Part shown: piece after piece, positions 17,733 through 25,900 of the stretch
How positions within the stretch are numbered: position 1 is the stretch's first letter
How the letters are laid out: every line of letters starts with the position of its first letter
From: Azospira restricta
GTDB lineage: Bacteria > Pseudomonadota > Gammaproteobacteria > Burkholderiales > Rhodocyclaceae
Direction: 5' to 3'
NCBI RefSeq assembly: GCF_016858125.1
Contig: NZ_CP064781.1
Span: 1,497,501-1,561,500, forward strand
DNA length: 64,000 nt
Translations under genes and position numbers: made by a program
The notes under the pieces: generated by a model
The model's database searches: none
What the model was told of the DNA's origin: nothing
What the model saw: the letters and a program-made list of their open reading frames with translations, nothing else

Positions 17733-20297
17733 ATGCGCATCAGGACGTTCATTCTGGCCGCTTCGGCGGCGGTCGGGGTGCTTTTCTTCGGCGGCATCTA
17801 TCTGTCCATCGGCGACATCCTCGACCGCGTGGTCAAGGCCAATGCCGTGCGCACCTCGGACGCGGTCGCCCGCGTCACCTTCAGCTCGATGTACCAGGTC
17901 ATGAGCGCCGGCTGGAAGCGCGCGCAGGCCGAGGCCTTCCTGCGCGCGACGCAGGGCGCCGGCACCGGCTCCGGGCTGAACATCGAGATCTACCGCGGCC
18001 CGCTGGTCTCGGCGATCTACGACGAGATCGAGCAGGCGCCGCTCGACGCCGAGGTGAATGCCGCGCTCGCCGACGGCAAGTCGCGCCACGTCGACACCGC
18101 GACCTCGGTGCGCCACATCTATCCGCTGGTCGCCGAGGAGCGCTGCCTGCGCTGCCACCGCAACGCCGAGAGCGGGTCGGTGCTCGGCGCGATCGAGATC
18201 CGCCAGGAATTCGGTCCGGTCATCGAGAGCGCCCGCCGCGACCTGCTGGTGGCGCTGACCGTGCTGCTGCCGATGGTCGCCTTCTTCGCCGCCGCCGTCG
18301 TCTGGTGGGTGTGCCGGCGCATCGAGGGCTCGGCCGAGGACATGCGTGCGAGCTTCGAGCAGGTCAACTCGATCCGCGACCTGCGTCAGGTCGCGCTGGA
18401 GAAGCACGACCTCGGCTTCACCGAGTTCAACCAGATCGTCGGCGCCATCGACGTGCTGGTGAACAAGCTGCGCATGATCGCCGTCGACAAGGACATCCTC
18501 ACCTTCGAGATCGGCCTGCTCGAGAAATTCGTGATTACCTCCGATGTCGTCCGCGACTGGCGTGAATACGTCGGCCAGCTGCTCAGCGACATCAACCGCG
18601 TGATGCCGGCGCACGTGCTGTTCTCGGTGTTCAAGATCGACGACGAGCTGTTCGACCTGGAGATCTTCTGGCGCGGCCCGCCGTCGCGGCAGACGCGGTC
18701 GATGATGGAGGAGCACATCCGCGCCGCGCTGGTGAACAGCCCGAAGTTCTCCGACATCGCCGAGTGCACGCTGAACCATCACGTCGTCGACAGCGGCGCG
18801 CCCGAGATCGTGCTCGACGGCGACGCGGTTGCCGTGCGCGTCAAGTCCTTCTTCGTCGATTCGCCGAAGATCGGCGGCATCGTCGGCATCGGCGTCCATT
18901 CCGAGGTGCTCGAGGACGAGACCCGGCAACTGGTGATGGAGAGCGTGCTGTCCACGCTGCTCAACGTGGTCGGATCGGTGAAGGCGATCTACAAGTACAC
19001 CCGCGACCTCGAGTACTACGCGACGCGCGATCCGCTGACCGACCTCTTCAACCAGCGCGTGTTCTGGGAGCTCGCCGCCTACGAGGTCGGCCGCGCCGGC
19101 CGCCACGGCTACAAGTTCGGCCTCTTGCTGATCGACCTCGACAACTTCAAGGTGATCAACGACAGCCACGGCCACCCGGTCGGCGACAAGTACCTGCAGC
19201 ACTTCGCGCGCGAGGTGCAGGCCGCGCTGCGCGACGGCGACATCTTCGCCCGCTACGGCGGCGACGAGTTCGTCGCCATCCTGCCCGAAGCCGACCTCGC
19301 CGGCGTCGCGCTGGTCGCCGAGCGCGTGCGCGCGGCGATCGAGAACATGCAGCTCGAGCTCGACGACGGCCTGCGCCTGCGCGGCACCGGCTCGATCGGC
19401 CTGGCCGTGTTCCCGGACCATGCCGACAACGCCAAGGACCTGTTCCTGTTCGCCGACAACATGATGTACAAGGCCAAGGCCGGCGGCAAGGACCGGGTCG
19501 CGGTGCCCACCGCCGACGACGTCGTCGACGTCTTCCGCGACATCACCGAGAAGAGCGCGCTGGTGCTCGACGCGATCGAGTCGAAGCGGGTGATTCCCTT
19601 CTTCCAGCCGATTCTCGACGTGGCGACCAGGCGCGTCGTCGCCTACGAGGTGCTGTCGCGGATCGAGGTGAACGGCGAGATCATGCGCGCCGACGAGTTC
19701 GTCGAGATCGCCGAGAAAATGGGCGTCATCCACCGCCTCGACGCGCTGGTGATCGAGCGTGCGCTCTGCCGCCTGCACGAGATGGGGCACGACGGCCTGG
19801 TCTTTATCAACCTGTCGCCGCGCGCGCTGGTGCTGAGCGAGTTCGGCCGCAGCATCCGCCAGATCGTCGCCGACAGCGGCTTCCGCAACGAGCAGATCGT
19901 CTTCGAGATCACCGAGCGCGACACCGTGAAGAACCTGTCGATGCTCGAGCGCCTCCTGAACGAGCTGAAGATCGAGGGCTTCCAGCTGGCCATAGACGAC
20001 TTCGGCTCCGGCTTCTCGTCCTTCCACTACCTGCGCCGCTTCCCAATCGACTTCCTGAAGATCGAGGGCGACTTCATCGCCAACATGCTCGTCAGCCAGA
20101 AGGACCGCGCGGTCGTCACCAGTATCAAGTCGCTGGCGCAGGAGATGGGCATCACCATCGTCGCCGAGTACGTCGAGTCGCAGGAAGTGCTCGACGAGTT
20201 GCACAAGATGGGCGTGCACCTCGCGCAGGGCTACTACATCGGCAAGCCGGCGCGGCAGACCATCGCCGTCGACTGGCAGGCGCTCGCCGAGGCCTGA
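17733..20297 (+). CDS. Heme-motif GGDEF/EAL c-di-GMP enzyme
   Basis: An 854-residue membrane protein for c-di-GMP turnover. It has an N-terminal helix (7-28), a periplasmic sensor of the DUF3365/Tll0287 type ending in the c-type heme motif C138-LR-C141-H142, and a second helix around 175-200. A GAF-like segment (about 260-430) precedes an intact GGDEF at residues 509-513 (ARYGGDEF). The EAL domain has the signature Glu639 in EVL rather than EAL, followed by FINLS, FEITERD, DDFGSGFSS and LKIEGDF, so phosphodiesterase residues look retained. It is probably a redox-, NO- or oxygen-responsive enzyme. Confidence 0.87.
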   Translation: MRIRTFILAASAAVGVLFFGGIYLSIGDILDRVVKANAVRTSDAVARVTFSSMYQVMSAGWKRAQAEAFLRATQGAGTGSGLNIEIYRGPLVSAIYDEIEQAPLDAEVNAALADGKSRHVDTATSVRHIYPLVAEERCLRCHRNAESGSVLGAIEIRQEFGPVIESARRDLLVALTVLLPMVAFFAAAVVWWVCRRIEGSAEDMRASFEQVNSIRDLRQVALEKHDLGFTEFNQIVGAIDVLVNKLRMIAVDKDILTFEIGLLEKFVITSDVVRDWREYVGQLLSDINRVMPAHVLFSVFKIDDELFDLEIFWRGPPSRQTRSMMEEHIRAALVNSPKFSDIAECTLNHHVVDSGAPEIVLDGDAVAVRVKSFFVDSPKIGGIVGIGVHSEVLEDETRQLVMESVLSTLLNVVGSVKAIYKYTRDLEYYATRDPLTDLFNQRVFWELAAYEVGRAGRHGYKFGLLLIDLDNFKVINDSHGHPVGDKYLQHFAREVQAALRDGDIFARYGGDEFVAILPEADLAGVALVAERVRAAIENMQLELDDGLRLRGTGSIGLAVFPDHADNAKDLFLFADNMMYKAKAGGKDRVAVPTADDVVDVFRDITEKSALVLDAIESKRVIPFFQPILDVATRRVVAYEVLSRIEVNGEIMRADEFVEIAEKMGVIHRLDALVIERALCRLHEMGHDGLVFINLSPRALVLSEFGRSIRQIVADSGFRNEQIVFEITERDTVKNLSMLERLLNELKIEGFQLAIDDFGSGFSSFHYLRRFPIDFLKIEGDFIANMLVSQKDRAVVTSIKSLAQEMGITIVAEYVESQEVLDELHKMGVHLAQGYYIGKPARQTIAVDWQALAEA

Positions 20298-20310
20298 GCC
20301 GGGGGTGCGC

Positions 20311-20895
20311 TCAGAAGCCGCTGCCGGGCTGCGCCAGGTAGTCGGCCTCGGCCGCCGTCGATTCCCGGCCGAGCGCCGCGTTGCGGTGCGGGAAGCGGCC
20401 GAAGCGCACGATCACCGCGTGGTGCCGGCGCGCGTAGTCGAGCGTGCCGTCGAAGCCCGGCCGCTCCGCCGCCAGCGCGGCGAACAGCTCGAGCGCGCGC
20501 TCCTGGTCGGCGAGCGCTTCGCCGTGCTCGAACGGCAGGTAGACGAAAAGCCGCTCGACGCCGTTCATCGCCCGGTCCCAGCCCCGCGCCAGCATGGCGT
20601 CGGCGACCCGCCGCGCGCGTGCGTCGCCGGCGAAGGCGCGCGCCTCGCCGCGGAACAGGTTGCGCGGGAACTGGTCGAGCACGAGCAGCAGCGCCAGTGC
20701 GTCGCGCGGCGCCGCCTCCCAATCCGCCAGCCCGCCGGCCAGCGCCGCCTCCACCGCCGGTAGGAAGCGGCGGCGGATCGCGTCGTCGAAGGCGGCGTCC
20801 TTGCGGAACCATTCGTCGCGGAACTGCCCATGCCCCGGCGTGCCCGGCGGCAGGAACCAGAAATCGAGAATCTCGGCGGTGGTGATCGGATTCAT
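20311..20895 (-). CDS. DUF924 family protein
   Basis: A 194-residue soluble all-helical protein of the DUF924 family. Its hallmark blocks are EILDFWF, DQFPRNLFRG, FVYLPFEHGE and FGRFPHRNAALGR. These make a TPR-like superhelix of unknown function. It lies convergent to the GGDEF/EAL gene and on the same strand as the Lrp regulator, with no evident operon partner. Confidence 0.9.
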   Translation of the reverse strand: MNPITTAEILDFWFLPPGTPGHGQFRDEWFRKDAAFDDAIRRRFLPAVEAALAGGLADWEAAPRDALALLLVLDQFPRNLFRGEARAFAGDARARRVADAMLARGWDRAMNGVERLFVYLPFEHGEALADQERALELFAALAAERPGFDGTLDYARRHHAVIVRFGRFPHRNAALGRESTAAEADYLAQPGSGF

Positions 20896-20943
20896 GGCGG
20901 ACTCCGTCGTGGTGTTGCGGCGGCGCGGTGGCCGTGCCCCGCG

Positions 20944-21420
20944 CTACAACTCTACCTCGGTCCGCCGCGACACGCTGCGCAGCGCAAAGCTGCTCTTGAT
21001 GCGGGCGACGCCGGGCAGCCGGGAGAGATGGCGGCGGTAGAGCTGCTCGTAATCCTCGGGGTCGGCGACCAGCACGCGCAGCAGGTAATCGACCTCGCCG
21101 GCCATGAAGTAGCACTCCATCACCCCCGGGCAAGTGGTCACGGCCTTCTCGAAGGCGCTCAGCGCTTCCTCGCTCTGGCTCTGCAGGCTGATCTCGACGA
21201 ACAGGCTGCTGCGCTTGCCGACGCGGCGCGGGTCGACCAGCATCGCGTAGCCGGCGATGACGCCGCTCGCCTCCAGCCGCTGCACGCGGCGCAGGCAGGC
21301 CGGCGGCGACAGGTTGACCCGCTCGGCGAGGACGACGTTCGACATCCGCCCGTCGCGCTGCAGCAGGCGCAGGATCTCCCGGTCGGTCGGATCGAGCGTG
21401 ACATCGCTTTCTGCAATCAT
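20944..21420 (-). CDS. Lrp/AsnC family transcriptional regulator
   Basis: A 158-residue regulator. The N-terminal winged helix-turn-helix (REILRLLQRDGRMSN to SPPACLRRVQRLEASGVI) is followed by an AsnC ligand-binding domain (PGVMECYFMAGEVDYLLRVL). Length and layout match Lrp rather than the short AsnC forms. The gene is divergent from a branched-chain amino acid binding protein, making that gene a likely target. A -10-like TATTAT sits at 21449-21444 on this strand, and a dyad covers the -35 region, consistent with autoregulation. Confidence 0.92.
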   Translation of the reverse strand: MIAESDVTLDPTDREILRLLQRDGRMSNVVLAERVNLSPPACLRRVQRLEASGVIAGYAMLVDPRRVGKRSSLFVEISLQSQSEEALSAFEKAVTTCPGVMECYFMAGEVDYLLRVLVADPEDYEQLYRRHLSRLPGVARIKSSFALRSVSRRTEVEL

Positions 21421-21461
21421 GTTCGGTGGAATTGCGAAAAAAGATAATATTGTTGCCTAAC

Positions 21462-21495
21462 AATAGGGTTTTGCGTTGATTTTGGCAACCCTATT
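21462..21495. promoter_or_regulatory. Nine-base inverted repeat in the lrp/livK divergent region
   Basis: AATAGGGTT at 21462-21470 and AACCCTATT at 21487-21495 are perfect inverted repeats, 16 bases apart. The dyad lies between the Lrp-type gene and the livK-like gene and overlaps the expected -35 of the regulator. It could be an operator for the Lrp protein; the spacing (25 bases between arm starts) would suit dimers bound about two and a half turns apart. Confidence 0.55.
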
Positions 21496-21585
21496 CGCCG
21501 CCGGATGAACAACAATTGCAGGCTTGCGCCGGCCGGATCCGGTTTGCCGTGCGCTGATCCACCCCTCAGGAACACAGGAGTTCAC

Positions 21586-22707
21586 ATGAAGCGAATCGTT
21601 ATGCTGCTGGCCGGCCTCGGCGCGCTCGGCGCAGCCCTTCCCGCCGCGCCCCAGACCGTCGTCAAGATTGCTTTCGCCGGCCCGCTGACCGGCCCGATCG
21701 CCCACGTCGGCAAGGACGAGGAATACGGCACCCGGCTGGCGCTCGACGACGCCAATGCCAAGGGCGTGACGATCGCCGGCCAGAAGGTCCGCTTCGAGCT
21801 GATGAGCGAAGACGACCAGGGCGACCCGCGCCAGGCCACCGTCGTCGCCCAGCGCATCGCCGACGCCGGCGTCAAGGGCGTGGTCGGCCACGTCACCTCC
21901 GGCGCCGCGATCCCGGCCGCGTCGATCTACGAGCAGGCCGGCATCCCGGCGATCACCCCGTCGGCGACCAGCCCGAAGCTGACGCAGCAGGGCTTCAAGG
22001 CGATCTTCCGCGTCATCGCCAACGACAACCAGCAGGGCGAAGCGATGGCCAAGTACACGGCCAACGTGCTCAAGGCCAGGACCGTCGCCATCATCGACGA
22101 CCGCACCGCCTACGGCCAGGGCCTCGGCGACACGCTCGCCGACAACCTGAAGAAGCTCGGCGTGCAGGTCGTCGCCCGCGAATACACCACCGACAAGGCG
22201 GTCGACTTCACCGCGCTGCTCACCCGCATCAAGAGCAAGCAGCCGGACGCGATCTTCTACGGCGGCATGGACGCCCAGGGCGCGCCGATGCTGAAGCAGA
22301 TCAAGCAGCTCGGGCTGAACGTCAAGTTCCTCGCCGGCGACGGCGTGTGCACCAGCGAGATGCTGAAGCTGGCCGCGCCGGCGCTCGGCCCTCAGGTCTA
22401 TTGCACGCAGGCCGGCCTGCCGGTCGACAAGATGCCGGGCGGCGCCGAATTCAAGGCCCGCTTCAAGCAGCGCTTCAACGCCGAGGTCCAGCTCTACGCG
22501 CCGTACGCCTACGATGCGACCAACGCGCTGATCGAGGCGATGAAGCTGGCCAACTCGGTCGAGCCGGCGAAGTACCTGCCGCAGTTGCAGAAGGTCTCGC
22601 TGAAGGGCGTCACCGGCACCGTCGCCTTCGACGCCAAGGGCGACAACAGGAACGGCGGCATCACGCTGAACCAGTTCGGCGACGGCAAGTGGCAGGTGCT
22701 GAACTGA
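21586..22707 (+). CDS. livK: Branched-chain amino acid ABC transporter substrate-binding protein
   Basis: A 373-residue periplasmic binding protein with signal peptide (MLLAGLGALGAALPAAPQ) and mature opening VVKIAFAGPLTGPIAHVG. LivK-specific blocks SGAAIPAASIYEQAGIPAITPSAT, FRVIANDNQQG and FYGGMDAQGAPMLKQI are present. It probably binds Leu, Ile or Val and delivers them to LivHMGF, whose genes are not in this window. Start ATG 21586 has CAGGAG just upstream. A terminator follows, so the gene is monocistronic. Confidence 0.9.
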   Translation: MKRIVMLLAGLGALGAALPAAPQTVVKIAFAGPLTGPIAHVGKDEEYGTRLALDDANAKGVTIAGQKVRFELMSEDDQGDPRQATVVAQRIADAGVKGVVGHVTSGAAIPAASIYEQAGIPAITPSATSPKLTQQGFKAIFRVIANDNQQGEAMAKYTANVLKARTVAIIDDRTAYGQGLGDTLADNLKKLGVQVVAREYTTDKAVDFTALLTRIKSKQPDAIFYGGMDAQGAPMLKQIKQLGLNVKFLAGDGVCTSEMLKLAAPALGPQVYCTQAGLPVDKMPGGAEFKARFKQRFNAEVQLYAPYAYDATNALIEAMKLANSVEPAKYLPQLQKVSLKGVTGTVAFDAKGDNRNGGITLNQFGDGKWQVLN

Positions 22708-22762
22708 CCCGCCGGACCGCCTGATCGCGGCTGCGGGGGCATCCCCGCCCGCGGCTTCCCCG

Positions 22763-22793
22763 AACAGCCCTCCGCCTGCGGAGGGCTGTTTGC
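22763..22793 (+). terminator. Rho-independent terminator after livK
   Basis: The stem AACAGCCCTCCG pairs with CGGAGGGCTGTT around a four-base CCTG loop, followed by T-rich bases (TTTGCGTTT). It lies 56 bases after the livK stop. Confidence 0.85.
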
Positions 22794-22882
22794 GTTTACG
22801 CCGCCGGGCGCCGGCAGGGCCGGCGCCGGCGCAAATATTTCGCCCGTCGCCCGGCATTCGTGCCGCGGCCGCTATGCCATGC

Positions 22883-22891
22883 TGCTAGAAT
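22883..22891 (+). promoter_or_regulatory. Extended -10 promoter of the macroglobulin gene
   Basis: TGCTAGAAT (TG-N-TAGAAT) is an extended -10 motif 31 bases before the start codon, with no clear -35. It is the best promoter candidate between the livK terminator and the alpha-2-macroglobulin gene. Confidence 0.4.
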
Positions 22892-22921
22892 CCCGCGAGC
22901 ATTTTTTGCGCGGAGGTTCCC

Positions 22922-25900
22922 ATGCGGTTCGCAGCCTGGATCAAGCAGCGCGGTGTCGCGCCCGTCGTCGCCATCGTCGCCGTGCTGGCGGTCGCCGCCA
23001 CCGGCTGGTTCCTCGCCTCCCGGCTGCCGGCAGGAGGCGCCCCGGGCGAACTTTCCAGCGAAGGCGTCGCCTTCGAGGTGGTCGATGCCGCGCACCGCGA
23101 GTTCGACGGCTCCCCGGCGCTGGCGCTCTCCTTCAGCCTGCCGCTCGACGCCAGGGCCGACGTCGGCCAGTTCGTGCAGGTGCTCGAAGTGCCGCCGCTG
23201 CCCGGCACGCTGCGGCCGCGCGTGCGCAGCGACGACGAGGACTACGACGAGGACTACAGCGGCCACTCCGACGCCCGCCTCGGCAGCGGCGTCAGCCGCG
23301 CCCCCGAGGACACCCGCGTCGACGACGGCAAGCCGGTCGCCGGCGCCTGGACCGTCGGCGACAACCCCCGCCTGCTCTTCTTCCCCCACATCAAGCCGAG
23401 CGCCCGCTACGTCGTGCGCGTGCTGCCCGGCCTGCCGGCGAAGAGCGGCGCCACGCTCGCCGGCGGGGAGCAGCGCTTCTCGGTGCAGACCGCCGCCGTC
23501 GCCCCGGCCTTCTACTTCGCCAGCAAGGGCATGGTGCTGCCGGCGGCGCAGAACGGCGGCCTGCCGGTGAGCACGGTGAACGTGCCCGAGGTCGACATCC
23601 AGTTCCTCAAGGTCAAGACCGAGCAGTTGCCGGCGTTTCTCGAAAAGGTCATCGCCGGCGCCGCCCGGCCTCAGCGCCAGCAAGGCGAGGCGAACGCTGA
23701 GGGCGGCGACGGCGAGGACGAGTGCTGCTACTACTACGACCGCGGCACCCGCCTGCAGGGCGCCGTGAACGGCTGGACGCTCGACAGCTTCCACAAGATG
23801 ACGACCAGCGCCTTCGCCGGCCGCTTCCTCACCGAGCAGAAGCCGAATCGGCGCAGCGTCACCTTCATCCCGGTCGAGGGCATCCCGGCGCTGCAGGAAC
23901 CGGGCGTCTACATCGCGGTGATGTCGCAGCCCAACCGCTTCCGCCACGAGTACCAGACCACCTACTACTACGTCAGCGACTTCGGCCTGCACGTGCGGCA
24001 GTACGCCGGCAAGGGCGCCGATGCCTTCGTCAGTTCCCTCTCCAGCGGCAAGGGCGTCGGCGGCGTCGAGATCAGCTGGCTAGCCGCCGACGGCAAGATC
24101 CTCGGCCGCGCCGAGACCGACGGCGACGGCCGTGCCCACTTCGCCGAACGGCCGAAGGACGCCAGGGTCGTGGTGGCGAAGAAGGGCGAGCAGCTGTCGC
24201 TGATCGCGCTCAAGGAACCCGCGCTCGACCTCGCCGAGTTCGACATCGGCGGCCTCACCTCGGCGCCGGTGCGCCTGTTCGCCTATTCCGGCCGCAACCT
24301 CTACCGCCCCGGCGAAAGCTTCGACGTCTCGGTCATGGCGCGCGACGCCGACGGCCGCCCGGTGCCGCCGCAGCCGGTGCAGGCCCTGCTGCGCCGCCCG
24401 GACGGCAAGGCGCAATGGACCGCCAGCTGGTCGCCGGAAGAGAAGTTCGCCGGCTACTACCGCAAGACCATCGAACTCCCGGCCGATGCCGCCACCGGCT
24501 TCTGGAACCTCGAACTGCGTGCCGACCCGGCGGCCAAGGTGGCGAGCACGGTGATGCGCATCGGCGTCGAGGAATTCCTGCCCGAGAAGATGAAGCTCGA
24601 CCTCGTTTCCAAGGCGGAGCAACTGGCGCCCGAGAGTGGCTGGCAGATCGACGTCGCCGGCAACTACCTCTACGGCGCGCCCGCCGCCGGCAACAAGCTG
24701 CTCGGTGTCGTGAACACCGAGCGCAACAAAAACCCGCTGGAGAAGAAGCTGCCCGGCTTCGTCTTCGGTGATGCCGACGAAGACAGCGTGCGCTCGCGCA
24801 GCGAGCTCCCCGAAAGCGAGCTCGACGACGAAGGCAAGGCCAGCGTCGCCGTCGACCTGTCGCCGGTGCACAAGCGCCGCTCGCCCTTCACCGTGCGCGC
24901 CACGCTGAGCCTGCTCGAAAGCGGCGGCCGCCCGGTGGTGCGCAGCATCGAGCGCACCTACTGGCCGGCGCCGGTGCTGGTCGGCCTGCGCCCGATGTTC
25001 GTCGGCGCCTATGCGCGCGAAGGCTCGAACGCCGAGTTCGAGGTCGCCGTGGCCGATGCCGCCGCCAACCTCAAGGCCGGCACCGCGCTGCCGGTGCGCA
25101 TCTTCCGCGAGAACCGCAACTGGTACTGGCGCTTCGACGACCAGCGCGGCTGGCATTCCGGCTACAACGAAACCGACGAACTGGTCGCCACGACGCAGGT
25201 CTCGGTGCCCGCCGGCAGCCGCGGCAAGCTGCTGGTGCCGGTGAAGTACGGCCGCTATCGCGTCGAGGTCTTCAACCCGGAAACGAAGCTCGTCACGCGC
25301 TACCGCTTCTATGCCGGCTGGTCGGCGAAGGACGACGAAACCCAGGGCGTGCGCCCGGACCGCGTTGCGCTGAAGCTCGACAAGCCGGCCTACGCCGACG
25401 GCGAAACCGCCAAGCTGACGATCACCCCGCCGCACGCCGGCGAAGCGCTGATCACGGTCGAAGGCGACAAGCTGCTGTGGTCGCGCCGCCTCAGCGTGCC
25501 GGTCGACGGCAGCACCATCGACATCCCGATCGCCGCCGACTGGAAGCGCCACGACCTCTACGTCACGGCGATGGTGCTGCGCCCCGGCTCGGCCGGAGAG
25601 AAGGGCGGCGCCGGCGTCACGCCCGCCCGCGCGCTCGGCCTCGCCTACCTGCCGCTCGAACGCGGCAAGCGCAAGCTCGCCGTCGCGCTCGATGCGCCGA
25701 AGAAGGCGGTGCCCGACCAGCCGCTGAAGGTGAAGATCAAGGTGCCGGACGCCAAGGGCCAGCAGGCGATGGTTACGCTGTCGGCGGTCGACGTCGGCAT
25801 CCTCAACATCACCAGCTTCAAGAGCCCCGACCCGCACGGCTTCTTCTTCGCCAAGCTGCGCTACGGGCATGACCTCTACGACGTCTACGGCCGCCTGATC

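Noticed and set aside
17652-20219. A long minus-strand frame opposite the GGDEF/EAL gene
   Set aside because: Composition is that of an antisense shadow; the plus strand has intact GGDEF and heme motifs.
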